Source: an uncultured Methanolobus sp.
GTDB taxonomy: Archaea > Halobacteriota > Methanosarcinia > Methanosarcinales > Methanosarcinaceae
Direction of reading: 5' to 3'
DNA length: 64,000 nt
Assembly (NCBI RefSeq): GCF_963667555.1
Contig: NZ_OY763421.1
Location: 1,877,562-1,941,561 of the forward strand
The position numbers were made by a program, and so were the translations under genes. Under the pieces are notes generated by a model that worked only from the letters and a program-made list of their open reading frames with translations, had not been told where the DNA came from and made no database searches. Below are positions 26,557-35,218 of this stretch, one piece after another (position 1 is the stretch's first letter; each line of letters begins with the position of its first letter).

Positions 26557-26754
26557 CTATCGTATTTCAGCTTCTGCTTTCCTGGTCCAGTATCCTTTCC
26601 AGGACTTACTGCTTATGCCGAAAAAGCCGAAACCTCTATCCGTTATAGTTGTCTTGTTTCTGAGCCGTAGCTTTCCACATTCTGTACATGTATCTTCTTC
26701 TTCAGGATCAAGTTTCATCCAGTTTGCATGACCACATCGGTTACACTTCCACAT
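26557..26754 (-). CDS. Small zinc-ribbon protein
   Basis: A 65-residue protein with two CxxC knuckles (CNRCGH at 4-9 and CTECGK at 23-28), forming a rubredoxin-like zinc ribbon, followed by a basic tail (SSKSWKGYWTRKAE). Such small zinc ribbons are common in archaeal viruses and plasmids. Likely nucleic-acid or protein binding; target unknown. Confidence 0.7.
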   Translation of the reverse strand: MWKCNRCGHANWMKLDPEEEDTCTECGKLRLRNKTTITDRGFGFFGISSKSWKGYWTRKAEAEIR

Positions 26755-26770
26755 TTTCTAGCCTCCTTAG

Positions 26771-26941
26771 TTATGGATCATAGAATTCCAGCTTTCTTTC
26801 GATCTGTTCAGAAACTAGATCCATCGTAGGAGCAAAAAAATGATATTGGTCCCCAAGGAACCAGCGCATTAAAACATCAGCCTTTGCAAGAACCATATAC
26901 AGCTCCATGGCAGTTTCCTCTCGCAGTTCAAGAGCGATCAT
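26771..26941 (-). CDS. Small hypothetical protein coupled to the zinc-finger gene
   Basis: ATG at 26941 overlaps the upstream stop codon as ATGA and has GGAGG eight bases before it, so this start is preferred to the ATG at 26986, which would overlap 49 bases of the previous gene. The 56-residue product is helical (ELREETAMELYMVLAKADVL) and ends EQIERKLEFYDP. No family recognised. Confidence 0.6.
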   Translation of the reverse strand: MIALELREETAMELYMVLAKADVLMRWFLGDQYHFFAPTMDLVSEQIERKLEFYDP

Positions 26942-27165
26942 TCCTGGACCCTCCTGAACGATTCGTTCTGCAGGCACATGCTGCATGGGAACTCATCAGC
27001 CTGTAAGGCATCGTACCTGCAGGACCCGCATGTTTCAGGATCCGGATCTGTCTCTTCGTACCTGTCCTTGATCTCTACAGGTCTGTGTCTGCAGATCCTC
27101 AGGTGCCGGACAACATCACCGTACCTGGTGAATTCATCGTTGCAATATTCACATTCCCATGTCAT
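26938..27165 (-). CDS. Small protein with C2H2 finger and a second Cys cluster
   Basis: A 75-residue protein. A C2H2 zinc finger is readable at the start (CEYC...HLRICRH). A second cluster follows (CGSCRYDALQADEFPCSMC), giving two likely zinc sites. Small C2H2 proteins are typical of archaeal viruses and plasmids, where they act as transcription regulators. It begins three bases after the stop of the small membrane protein gene. Confidence 0.75.
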   Translation of the reverse strand: MTWECEYCNDEFTRYGDVVRHLRICRHRPVEIKDRYEETDPDPETCGSCRYDALQADEFPCSMCLQNESFRRVQE

Positions 27166-27168
27166 ATT

Positions 27169-27339
27169 TTACCGCCTCAGTATCACGTAACCGATCAGCA
27201 TAAGCAGCGATCCTACCGGAACGGTCACCGTTTCAGTCTGCAGGAAATCATAATTCCTTGCAATGACAATCAGGAAGATTGCCGCTAAAACGGATTTTGC
27301 AATATCCACAAAATCCCGGAGTAAAGTGAGTAATGTCAA
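27169..27339 (-). CDS. 56-residue membrane protein with TTG start
   Basis: Read directly from the minus strand. TTG at 27339 overlaps the stop of the ribbon-helix-helix gene (TTGA) and has GGAG seven bases upstream. The product has two hydrophobic helices (VLAAIFLIVIARN and VGSLLMLIGYVIL) separated by a short loop. It ends three bases before the C2H2 gene begins, which fills an otherwise unexplained gap in the operon. Function unknown. Confidence 0.65.
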   Translation of the reverse strand: MTLLTLLRDFVDIAKSVLAAIFLIVIARNYDFLQTETVTVPVGSLLMLIGYVILRR

Positions 27340-27797
27340 ATTATCACTCCTTCGTTCTTCATTTTATCAAAAAACCATGTTTTAAAATCATTAACATTTG
27401 AGAATTGGTATCGTGGAGCCATGTTTTTCCAGTTTGGCTCACTACCTTTTCTAAGCATTTTCACAGCAGATTCTACATGTTCTGCGAATCTCTTATTCCT
27501 GAAATCTTCGAGATAGGTATCTAATCCTCTATCTGTTTCAGACTCAGCCTTTTTGCTGGCTTTCTTCTGTCGCTCCAGGACCTCCAGCTCAGCTGCCTTT
27601 GCCCGAAGCTCAGATAGTTCCTGCTCCATCTGAGAAATCGTGAGCTGGACAGAATCCAGTGGCGATACTTCTCCCAGGATCTGCCTGATCCCGGTCTCCA
27701 AAACTTCAGAGAATGTTTTGTTGTGAAGAGATTGTGTTGCTTCAAATGATGATTTTAAGTATGAGTCAATGGAAGTTGTTACTTTGATCTGCGTGAT
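27336..27797 (-). CDS. Ribbon-helix-helix protein with coiled coil; no canonical start codon
   Basis: From residue 1 the frame reads (I/M)TQIKVTTSIDSYLKSS and then FSEVLETGIRQILG, a clear ribbon-helix-helix N-terminus. A coiled coil (about 55-85, QMEQELSELRAKAAELEVLE) and a C-terminal basic region ending in KTWFFDKMKNEG follow. A strong AGGAGGTG ribosome site stands just before ATC at 27797 (or ACG at 27794), but no ATG, GTG or TTG lies in frame between the upstream stop and the domain. The first such codon is TTG at 27701, inside the domain. Either a rare start is used or the gene lost its start. It is likely an autoregulating repressor or a partition-type protein for the element; TACGTA palindromes lie directly upstream. 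Confidence 0.65.
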   Translation of the reverse strand: MTQIKVTTSIDSYLKSSFEATQSLHNKTFSEVLETGIRQILGEVSPLDSVQLTISQMEQELSELRAKAAELEVLERQKKASKKAESETDRGLDTYLEDFRNKRFAEHVESAVKMLRKGSEPNWKNMAPRYQFSNVNDFKTWFFDKMKNEGVII

Positions 27798-27860
27798 ACC
27801 ACCTCCTATATTTCTGGTCGATTTTCAAACCGAATAATACCCGGAAAAAACCGAAAGCCG

Positions 27861-27993
27861 CATACGTACGTATGGGTACGTACGTATGCCAAGGCAACAG
27901 AGCCTCGGCTATGTTACCACTTCGGCTACGCCGCAGCATAGCGATACGTGCTAGGGGTCCGGGGATTTTTGGCGTACGTATACGTACGTATGC
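27861..27993. promoter_or_regulatory. TACGTA palindrome cluster (operator or replication-origin candidate)
   Basis: CATACGTACGTATG (27861-27874) and TACGTACGTA (27877-27886) are perfect palindromes. About 85 bp away are CGTACGTATACGTACG (27973-27988) and an overlapping TACGTACGTA (27981-27990). The spacer is unusually GC-rich for this genome and holds a GCTATG/CATAGC inverted pair. The cluster ends about 65 bp upstream of the ribbon-helix-helix gene. It fits multiple operators for that protein or plasmid-type iterons. Confidence 0.65.
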
Positions 27994-28289
27994 GTATTCC
28001 CCATCGGAGCACTTTTCCAACTTTTCTTTAAATGTTAAATCCCAAGAGTTTACTCTCTAATAATTACATATAGCTGGATTTACATACTCTTTTGACTTCC
28101 CATATTGTCTACATGGTTTTATACTAATCAATACGAGATGCAGGAATGTATGTAACATGGCACAGGAGAGATTCATTTAAGAAAAAAAAAACCAGGCTAA
28201 TAATTACCTGGAATTTGATTCGTAACTGCGAGTAAAGAGTATTTACCTTTTGTTCATGAATTAATTCAAATGTTTCATATAGGTAATAA
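27994..28289. other. Gene-free stretch beside the palindrome cluster
   Basis: Together with the palindrome cluster this forms a ~490-bp region without a supported gene. A short minus-strand frame (28124-28312) overlaps the 3' end of the next gene and has no features of a real protein. A poly-A tract at 28180-28192 is notable only for composition. Confidence 0.4.
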
Positions 28290-28949
28290 TTATAGTTGAC
28301 GTCGGTTGCCACTAAAAGACACTTCTACCATTTCCCCTTCTTTTTGATTAGTAACCGATATCAGAATAGAAATGAAAAATAATAGTGCTGGCAATATGTA
28401 ACCTAAAATTGCGTAAATACTATGGGAATATACAACAGTATAAATCGTTGAAAAAACAGTGCCAAAACAACTGGCTAGTAACATAAAGTAAAGACTAGAA
28501 TAATACCTCATTTTGTTCAGTTGCTTTGTATCTAAAAAGTATGAGAAAGTCAATACAAAAAGTATGGACATAATCAAAAACCAAGCATATAAACTGGTTA
28601 TAGATGGTGTTTTTGAAAATAATTTACCAAACAAATCTTCAACTGCATAAAATAAAAATACGAATCCACTTAAAACTAAAGTAACTGCCCAATAAAAAAC
28701 GACAAAAGATTTTGTGTAGTAATATGCATGAAAACCCAAATATGCAACAAAAAAGAACAGGCATGCTAGAATGGTAAGTTCTTGACCCCTTGATCCATCT
28801 CCTAGAAAAGTAGCTATTAACAAAGATGCTGTAATTAGAAAAGCCAGTGGCTGAAGTTCACCAAGGCATTTAATAAATGATTCATAATCAGTCGCATGCC
28901 TATCTTCCAGCATTAGTCTAATATCAGACTTCCCATGTTTTTTAGGCAT
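28290..28949 (-). CDS. Multi-pass membrane protein, hypothetical
   Basis: ATG at 28949 is preferred to a TTG seven codons upstream. The 219-residue product has a charged cytoplasmic N-terminus and about six membrane helices (for example PLAFLITASLLIATFL, LTILACLFFFVAYLGF, LPALLFFISILISV). No catalytic or transport signature was recognised. It is a single gene between the small-gene element and a small conserved gene. Confidence 0.65.
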   Translation of the reverse strand: MPKKHGKSDIRLMLEDRHATDYESFIKCLGELQPLAFLITASLLIATFLGDGSRGQELTILACLFFFVAYLGFHAYYYTKSFVVFYWAVTLVLSGFVFLFYAVEDLFGKLFSKTPSITSLYAWFLIMSILFVLTFSYFLDTKQLNKMRYYSSLYFMLLASCFGTVFSTIYTVVYSHSIYAILGYILPALLFFISILISVTNQKEGEMVEVSFSGNRRQL

Positions 28950-29133
28950 ACCATCTTGTATATTTGACAAGGTAATAAACTTATCTTTTTACAATTAAGT
29001 TGATTTAAAAATAAGTATCCATTCATACGTCAAATAATCCTTCAGTATAATGGAGCATAAAAAAACATAAAAAGAAAAGGCAACACCTCCTTAGTATTAA
29101 TAACTAAAAAAAATTGAAAAGAAAAAATTATCT

Positions 29134-29331
29134 TTATTCTACATTCACAGCAACAAGAGAAAGCCCAAGTTCTTCTTCCAGTTTCTGGATTTCCTCAAGA
29201 TCCTCTTTTGATAATTCAGCGTTACTGATCTTAATTCCTGAAAATGCAAGCAGAGTTACGCCTGTTTTGTCTTCAAGTTCTTTAATTACTTTCATCTGCT
29301 CGTCTTTGAGTACGGAAAATCCCCATAACAT
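29134..29331 (-). CDS. Small acidic hypothetical protein
   Basis: A 65-residue protein preceded by a good AGGAGACC ribosome site. It is acidic and helical with KDEQMKVIKELEDKTG and KEDLEEIQKLEEELG helices flanking short strands, suggesting a compact alpha/beta fold. It has the look of small conserved methanogen proteins, but no family name can be given. It is convergent with nothing and stands upstream of the S-layer gene's 3' end. Confidence 0.65.
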   Translation of the reverse strand: MLWGFSVLKDEQMKVIKELEDKTGVTLLAFSGIKISNAELSKEDLEEIQKLEEELGLSLVAVNVE

Positions 29332-29552
29332 ATTTTTTGGTCTCCTATAGTATTATTGTTATTTCTTAACCATTTCTGGTCTTGCTAGAAAGAGAGACAA
29401 TCGTATTTAGTGTTTCTTATAATAGATGCAATTATTACCTGAGAGCATACCCGTTCAGCAGTAAATAATTAGTGCACATCGAATAAGTAAAAAAGAGAAA
29501 AAGAAACAGGATATTGCGAAAATACCCTGCTGCCTTAACGCCTGACTTTAGT

Positions 29553-31838
29553 TTAATTCCTTCTTACAAAAACTGCACAAAGCAGTCCGATAATTCCGAA
29601 TACCAGCTCAAAGCCCGGAGCATCTACAGAGCTTTCTACACCCTGTTCTTTGTCCTCAGAGGTTGCAGAAGTATCTACTTTGTCAGTAACTGAGGATGCA
29701 GAATCCGTATCTTCATTAGATCCTCCCATATCCACAACTACAACTTCTTCATCCTCAGCAGTTTCAGTCTCTTCTGAAACTGTTGCAGGAACGGCCATTG
29801 TACATGTCTTCCACAATGACATTTTCAGAGTGCTTCCACTGGTGTCCTCTGTTTTAATGTAAATGCCACTGTAAAGATCGATCATCTTGTCTGCATTAAG
29901 GGTGATGTCCTTATTACTTGACATGACAATAGCGTCATCATCGGTATTCAGAACTGTTCCTGAGCCGCTTCCGGCATAATCAGTACCATTCATCTCTAAT
30001 GGAACTTCAAAACCATCAACTTCAAAGGCACCATAAGTGTTTCCGGATTCAATGGTCATGATATCGCCACGAAGGTAAGCATACTTGAAAACTGCAAAGT
30101 CAGTGTCTGTACCTCTGAATATTGACTCGACACTGCAATAGAATACAGGGTAATCATCACTGTCCTTGTAGAGATAGGTCTTTTCCATGTTGGTCATGTT
30201 TGCAGAGGAACTGATAACTCCACTATCGATTTCCTCGCCATCTTTCTTCAGGTGCACCCAGACCTTTTCTCCGTCAACATCGATCTGGTCTGCAACCAGT
30301 GTCCAGCCATCAGCAAGTTCCCACTCTTCACCGGATTTCAGCTGTTTCTTGTCATCGCTTCCATACTCTACAAGTATTTTTGCGATCTTATCAGGTTTGC
30401 AGCCTGCGGAAAGAGAAGAAGGATTTTCAGGCATAGCAACGTAGCCGGAACCGAAGAAACCTAAAAGATAATACTTTTTAAGGTCGACATCATCAACAAT
30501 ATATGTGCTTTCATCATCTGAGCCGCCGATCTTGGTCTTCTTCATCTGCGGCTTGCTCACATAATAAAGGTCGCCTTCATCTATAGTGTCACCAAGCTGG
30601 AAAGTAGATGAGGAATTATCATTGTATAAATAGAGCAACTCACTGGAAAGACCAGGTTTTATCTGATACCAGAAACCCGGGAAAGTGTTTGCATCCCAGT
30701 AGTAATCACCGGTGCTCAGAGATGAATCACAGTTGTCATAGATGGTGCTTCTTATTTTGTAATTTACATCTGTCGCATTTGCAGCAGGAGTAACTGAACA
30801 GGTCTTCCACAATGACATTTTCAGAGTGCTTCCACTGGTGTCCTCTGTTTTAAGAGAAATTGCACTGTAAAGGTCGATCATCTGGTCTGCGTCAAGGGTG
30901 ATATCATCACTATTTGACATAACAATAGCGTCATCACCGGTATTCAGAACTGTTCCTGAGCCGCTTCCGGCATAATCAGTACCATTCATCTCTAATGGGA
31001 CTTCAAAGCCATCAACTTCAAAGGCACCGTAAGTGCTTCCGGATTCAATGGTCATGATATCGCCACGAAGGTAAGCATACTTGAAAACTGCGAAGTCGGT
31101 GTCCGTACCTCTGAATATAGATTCTACACTGCAATAGAACACAGGATAATCATCGCTGTCCTTGTAGAGATAGGTCTTTTCCATATTGGTCATGTTTGCA
31201 GAGGAACTGATAACTCCACTATCGATTTCCTCGCCATCTTTCTTCAGGTGCACCCAGACCTTTTCTCCGTCAACATCGATCTGGTCTGCAACCAGTGTCC
31301 AGCCATCAGCAAGTTCCCACTCTTCACCGGATTTCAGCTGTTTCTTGTCATCGCTTCCATACTCAACAAGTATTTTTGCGATCTTATCAGGTTTGCAGCC
31401 TGCGGAAAGAGAAGAAGGATCTTCAGGCATGGCAACGTAGCCGGAACCGAAGAAACCTAGAAGATAGTACTTTTTAAGGTCAACATCATCAACAATATAT
31501 GTGCTTCCATCATCGCAACCGCCGATCTTGGTCTTCTTCACCTGTGGCTTGCTCACATAGTAAAGATCGCCCTCATTTATAGTGTCGCCAAGCTGGAAAG
31601 TAGATGAGGAATCCTCATTGTATAAATAGAGCAACTCACTGGAAAGTCCTGGTTTTATCTGGAACCAGAACCCTGAGAAACTATCTGCATCCCAATAGAA
31701 ATCACCGGCATTCAGTGATGGATCAGTATTATCGTACACAGTACTTTTTATTTTATATTTTACATCTGACGCATTAACAGGCACAACTAATAAAGATATA
31801 ATAGCCAATGCAATTAAAATTCCTGTCATTTTTTTCAT
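29553..31838 (-). CDS. S-layer protein with two S-layer duplication domains and PGF-CTERM tail
   Basis: A 761-residue secreted protein of the Methanosarcina S-layer type. A signal peptide (1-23, VNA/SDV) is followed by two DUF1608/S-layer duplication domains (about 25-355 and 357-690), each starting with a (I)YDN...FYWDA or YYWDA segment and containing GSGYVAMP and LLGFFG. A Glu/Asp/Ser-rich linker leads to a PGF-CTERM tail (PGF at 741-743, hydrophobic helix, RRN end). In this family the repeats form the cell-envelope lattice. The two domains are nearly identical, including at DNA level, unlike the more diverged pair in the classic Methanosarcina protein. Many NxT/S sites could be glycosylated, possibly by the sugar cluster further right. 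Confidence 0.93.
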   Translation of the reverse strand: MKKMTGILIALAIISLLVVPVNASDVKYKIKSTVYDNTDPSLNAGDFYWDADSFSGFWFQIKPGLSSELLYLYNEDSSSTFQLGDTINEGDLYYVSKPQVKKTKIGGCDDGSTYIVDDVDLKKYYLLGFFGSGYVAMPEDPSSLSAGCKPDKIAKILVEYGSDDKKQLKSGEEWELADGWTLVADQIDVDGEKVWVHLKKDGEEIDSGVISSSANMTNMEKTYLYKDSDDYPVFYCSVESIFRGTDTDFAVFKYAYLRGDIMTIESGSTYGAFEVDGFEVPLEMNGTDYAGSGSGTVLNTGDDAIVMSNSDDITLDADQMIDLYSAISLKTEDTSGSTLKMSLWKTCSVTPAANATDVNYKIRSTIYDNCDSSLSTGDYYWDANTFPGFWYQIKPGLSSELLYLYNDNSSSTFQLGDTIDEGDLYYVSKPQMKKTKIGGSDDESTYIVDDVDLKKYYLLGFFGSGYVAMPENPSSLSAGCKPDKIAKILVEYGSDDKKQLKSGEEWELADGWTLVADQIDVDGEKVWVHLKKDGEEIDSGVISSSANMTNMEKTYLYKDSDDYPVFYCSVESIFRGTDTDFAVFKYAYLRGDIMTIESGNTYGAFEVDGFEVPLEMNGTDYAGSGSGTVLNTDDDAIVMSSNKDITLNADKMIDLYSGIYIKTEDTSGSTLKMSLWKTCTMAVPATVSEETETAEDEEVVVVDMGGSNEDTDSASSVTDKVDTSATSEDKEQGVESSVDAPGFELVFGIIGLLCAVFVRRN
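29800..31770 (-). repeat. Tandem 996-bp near-identical repeat within the S-layer gene
   Basis: Two in-frame copies with 996-bp spacing (332 codons) differ only at scattered bases; for example, bases around 30187-30464 match 31186-31460 almost exactly. The near-identity points to gene conversion or recent duplication. Confidence 0.88.
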
Positions 31839-32163
31839 TTAATAGCTCCTGACAAGAAAATCGGATAATGCAACTTCTTTTTTATTCCACAGCTGATTCC
31901 TGAAGCAATAAACTACAATAAACCTGTTTGCTGTTTATATTACTAAAGTTACAACAAATATGATTTTCTTTTATTTTCGTGTTACTAGAATGAAATCACA
32001 AACAATGTTATGAGATAAAAAGATATTCATTTGATTAAGTAACACTAAACAATAATATTTTAATAATAACTTGCTATTATATACCCACAAGTAAGAATAA
32101 AGATGATAGAAACACAACAAACATAAAATCAAAAACAACGATATTACATGTACTGATACTTTG
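31839..32163. other. Intergenic region upstream of the S-layer gene
   Basis: This AT-rich 325-bp stretch holds the S-layer gene's promoter region and a CAGGAGCT ribosome site at its end. The distal part merges into the degraded ABC-ATPase remnant. No other gene was seen. Confidence 0.4.
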
Positions 32164-32334
32164 TATCTCAACATTTGTATAAAGTATTCTGACAAATTCC
32201 TTTTCCTGAAGAACGGAACGATATTTGCAGCAGGAAAAATGGAAGATATAACACCCGATATCATCAGAGAAGTCTACGGAGTTCCTGTTACAATACAGAA
32301 CTACCAGAATGTTTCAGTTGTTATACCTGTTTGA
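32164..32334 (+). pseudogene. Remnant of an ABC transporter ATPase (C-terminal end)
   Basis: The plus strand reads LNICIKYSDKFLFLKNG, then IFAAGKMEDITPDIIREVYG, then VPVTIQNYQNVSVVIPV and a stop. This is the C-terminus of a FecE/BtuD-type ATPase (usual form DLN...YSDKF...LKDG...AAG...EVYGV). Upstream sequence decays and no Walker motif is present, so only the last ~55 codons remain. The neighbouring methyltransferase probably belonged to the same metal or corrinoid uptake locus. Confidence 0.75.
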
Positions 32335-32381
32335 GATCATATTAACTATTAAATTACAAAACCTTTCAAAAACAAAAGAAG

Positions 32382-33233
32382 ATGGTAAAAATGGTAATTG
32401 ATGTGGATTGGAGCAATGTCTGGATAGAACAGATGAAAAGACATCTGGAAAGCGGAAACAAGAAAGAGTGCGCTTCCATTTGGGAAGAAAAAGAAAGCGC
32501 TAAAAAGTTCTGGGAGATGTCACTGAGAAATAATCAGCAAAGAGCGCGTGATGTCATCAGTGGCCTGAACCTTACACCTGAATCCAGGGTTCTTGACATT
32601 GGTGCCGGGCCCGGAACACTTGCGATCCCAATTTCAGAGAAAGTGAAACATGTTACAGCCGTTGAACCTTCAACCGGCATGATAGAGGTCATGGAAGAGA
32701 ACATGGCCGCTTATGGCAGGAACAATATCAGCATCATCAAGAGAAGATGGGAGGATATTGATATTGAAAAAGAACTTGATGGAAAGTACGATGTAATAAT
32801 TGCCTCATTCTCACTGGGAATGCCGGATATCCGCAAAGCTATCGAGGACATGCTTGCGGTAGCCTCAGGACATATCTACCTCTACTGGTTCGCAGGAAAC
32901 ACATCATGGGACGACCATTCTATAGAGATATGGCCAAAGCTGCATGGCACTGAATATTGCATAACGCCTAAATGTGATGTGCTTTTCAATGTGCTGTATC
33001 AGATGGGAATCCATCCGAATATGGAGAACTTCACTCTTGGAAGGACTGAAATATACGCAACTCTTGACGAAGCAGTTGACAACCTGTCAAGTCATTTCTC
33101 ACTTAAGAATGATGAACAAAAGAAGATACTTGAACAATATCTTGAAGAGACTCTTCAAAAAGAGAACGGGCACTATATTTACGATGCCTGCTCAAAGCGT
33201 GTGAAGATATGGTGGAACACTCAGGAAAAATAA
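32382..33233 (+). CDS. Class I SAM-dependent methyltransferase
   Basis: A 283-residue enzyme with SAM motif I VLDIGAGPGTLAIP near residue 70, the acidic motif II VEPSTGM and a post-I NNISIIKRRWEDID segment. It belongs to the UbiE/COQ5-like methyltransferase group that often sits next to ABC transporters for iron or cobalamin in Methanosarcina relatives; here only a remnant of such an ATPase precedes it. Substrate unknown. ATG at 32382 starts MVKMVIDVDWSNVW; the in-frame ATG nine bases later is also possible. Confidence 0.85.
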   Translation: MVKMVIDVDWSNVWIEQMKRHLESGNKKECASIWEEKESAKKFWEMSLRNNQQRARDVISGLNLTPESRVLDIGAGPGTLAIPISEKVKHVTAVEPSTGMIEVMEENMAAYGRNNISIIKRRWEDIDIEKELDGKYDVIIASFSLGMPDIRKAIEDMLAVASGHIYLYWFAGNTSWDDHSIEIWPKLHGTEYCITPKCDVLFNVLYQMGIHPNMENFTLGRTEIYATLDEAVDNLSSHFSLKNDEQKKILEQYLEETLQKENGHYIYDACSKRVKIWWNTQEK

Positions 33234-33254
33234 AACCCCTGTATCCCGGGAAGG

Positions 33255-33755
33255 TCATACCATTAGATCTTCTCTTATCTTTTCCACAACATCCATCACT
33301 TTATCTTTTCTGCCAATCTCAATTATGTGATCGGCAAACGACATGTAAAGTCCGGTTCGCTCTTCATAAAGTCCGTGCAGACCTTTTTCCTTGAGTCCCA
33401 CAACGCCACGGGTCGTGAGATTTGAAAGGCGGGATACTATTGTTCCAAAAGGAACATCAAGATAAACAATGACTGAGTTACTTTTAAGGAAATTCATTGC
33501 TTTTTCCGAGTAGACGACACTTCCACCTGTGGCAATGATACAATTATCCTTCAGTTTCATGCTGATGATACTCTGCTCCTCGGCTTTGAGCAGCGCCATA
33601 TCACCTAGATCATTGACTATGTCCTGCAAGCCTTTACCAGAGTCATCGATAACCAGTTTGTCCGTATCGATGAACTCATAACCAAGTAAGGAAGCGAGTT
33701 TTATCCCCGCAGAGCTTTTGCCTGCGCCCGGCATGCCGATGAGCGTTATTATCAT
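33255..33755 (-). CDS. Shikimate-kinase-like P-loop kinase
   Basis: A 166-residue protein with the AroK fold signature: Walker A GMPGAGKSS (7-15), FIDTDKLV with the substrate Asp, ATGGSVV (75-81) and a lid region with conserved Arg. Archaea normally use a GHMP-type shikimate kinase, so this bacterial-type homologue may phosphorylate shikimate or another small molecule. It is the last gene of a minus-strand group with the UPF0210 and ACT genes, 92 bp apart. Confidence 0.8.
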   Translation of the reverse strand: MIITLIGMPGAGKSSAGIKLASLLGYEFIDTDKLVIDDSGKGLQDIVNDLGDMALLKAEEQSIISMKLKDNCIIATGGSVVYSEKAMNFLKSNSVIVYLDVPFGTIVSRLSNLTTRGVVGLKEKGLHGLYEERTGLYMSFADHIIEIGRKDKVMDVVEKIREDLMV

Positions 33756-33847
33756 ATTATCATCACGTATCCTTTTTCAGATCAGCACTAAACTAAAACA
33801 TGTCCAATATATCCAGCATATCCAATATACCTAACATATCTGACATA

Positions 33848-35209
33848 TCAGTTGGTAAGTGATTGTATCGGTGCAGGTATGCGGCCGCCTCTTGAGATGA
33901 ACTGCTCAGAACTGAAATTATGCACCGGCATTACAGGAGCGCTTCCAAGCAGACCGCCGAATTCTATCATGTCGCCGACCTTTGTGCCCGGAGCTGGAAT
34001 TACCCTGACAGCAGTTGTCTTTTTGTTGATCATTCCAATAGCCATCTCATCGGCTATGATCGCAGAAATTGTGGATGATGAAGTATCTCCCGGAACTGCT
34101 ATCATATCAAGACCAACGGAGCATACACTTGTCATTGCCTCCAGTTTGTCCAATGAAAGGGAACCCCTCTGGACAGCCCTGATCATACCCTCATCCTCGC
34201 TGACCGGAATGAAAGCACCACTCAGACCTCCTACTGATGAAGATGCCATAGCTCCTCCTTTTTTGACAGCATCGTTTAGAAGCGCCAGTGCGGCGGTTGT
34301 GCCGTGGGTACCGCAGCTCTCCAGACCCATTGCCTCAAGGATCGCGGCAACACTGTCACCTATGGCAGGGGTTGGAGCAAGAGAAAGGTCAAGAACTCCA
34401 AACTGAGCATGGAGCCTGCGGGCAGCTTCACGTCCTACCATTTCACCCATTCTGGTAATCTTGAACGCGGTCTTTTTGATGCACTCTGAAATATCGCCTA
34501 ACGTGGGGTCTTTTAGGGAACGCACCGCAGAGTTGACGACTCCCGGACCACTCACACCAACGTTAATTACACAATCCGGCTCACCAACACCGTGGAAAGC
34601 ACCTGCCATGAACGGATTGTCTTCCGGCGCATTGGCAAATACCACCAGTTTTGCGCAACCTATTCCTGCATTTTCTTTTGTCATTTCCGCGGTTTCCTTG
34701 ATGACCTTGCCCATCAGGGCAACAGCATCCATGTTGATACCTGCTTTAGTGGTTGCCACATTCACAGAGGAACATACTTTGTTAGTACTGGCAAGAGCGC
34801 GAGGGATGGATCGGATAAGATTAAGGTCACCTGGAGTCATGCCTTTCTGGACAAGTGCGCTGAAACCTCCGATAAAGTCAACACCTGCATCCTGTGCTGC
34901 CCGGTCAAGGGTCTGAGCAACTGAGGTGTAATCTGTTGTATCGCAGCTTTCTGCAACTATGGCAATTGGAGTTACAGAGATACGCTTGTTGATTATAGGA
35001 ATTCCATAAAGGTTCTGGATATCGTTGGTGGTCTTTACGAGATCCTTTGCATAATACATAATCCGGTCGTAGACATTCTCGTTGAAAGTATCTATATCAG
35101 GATGACTGCAGCCGCGCAGGCTGATACCCATGGTGACGGTCCTTATGTCAAGGTTCTCGTTACTCACCATTTTTATTGTTTCAAGGATCTCTTCAGGATG
35201 AATTAGCAT
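33848..35209 (-). CDS. UPF0210 (PFL-family, DUF711) protein
   Basis: A 453-residue protein with the family's start ([19 protein letters not shown]) and a Gly-rich catalytic-looking centre ([28 protein letters not shown]). The fold is related to glycyl-radical-like barrel proteins, but the function is not established. It follows the ACT-domain gene by nine bases, the usual genomic pairing of UPF0237 and UPF0210, suggesting that amino-acid binding by the ACT protein controls it. Confidence 0.92.
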   Translation of the reverse strand: MLIHPEEILETIKMVSNENLDIRTVTMGISLRGCSHPDIDTFNENVYDRIMYYAKDLVKTTNDIQNLYGIPIINKRISVTPIAIVAESCDTTDYTSVAQTLDRAAQDAGVDFIGGFSALVQKGMTPGDLNLIRSIPRALASTNKVCSSVNVATTKAGINMDAVALMGKVIKETAEMTKENAGIGCAKLVVFANAPEDNPFMAGAFHGVGEPDCVINVGVSGPGVVNSAVRSLKDPTLGDISECIKKTAFKITRMGEMVGREAARRLHAQFGVLDLSLAPTPAIGDSVAAILEAMGLESCGTHGTTAALALLNDAVKKGGAMASSSVGGLSGAFIPVSEDEGMIRAVQRGSLSLDKLEAMTSVCSVGLDMIAVPGDTSSSTISAIIADEMAIGMINKKTTAVRVIPAPGTKVGDMIEFGGLLGSAPVMPVHNFSSEQFISRGGRIPAPIQSLTN

Positions 35210-35218
35210 GACAGCACC

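Noticed and set aside
28124-28312. Minus-strand 62-codon frame
   Set aside because: It overlaps the end of the multi-pass membrane protein gene and shows no domain or ribosome site.
29060-29100. AAGGAGGTGTTG on the minus strand, a full ribosome-site match followed by a 14-codon frame
   Set aside because: The start codon is inside or next to the ribosome site and the peptide is tiny; probably chance.
33852-34406. Plus-strand 184-codon frame
   Set aside because: It lies wholly antisense to the UPF0210 gene, which has clear family motifs.
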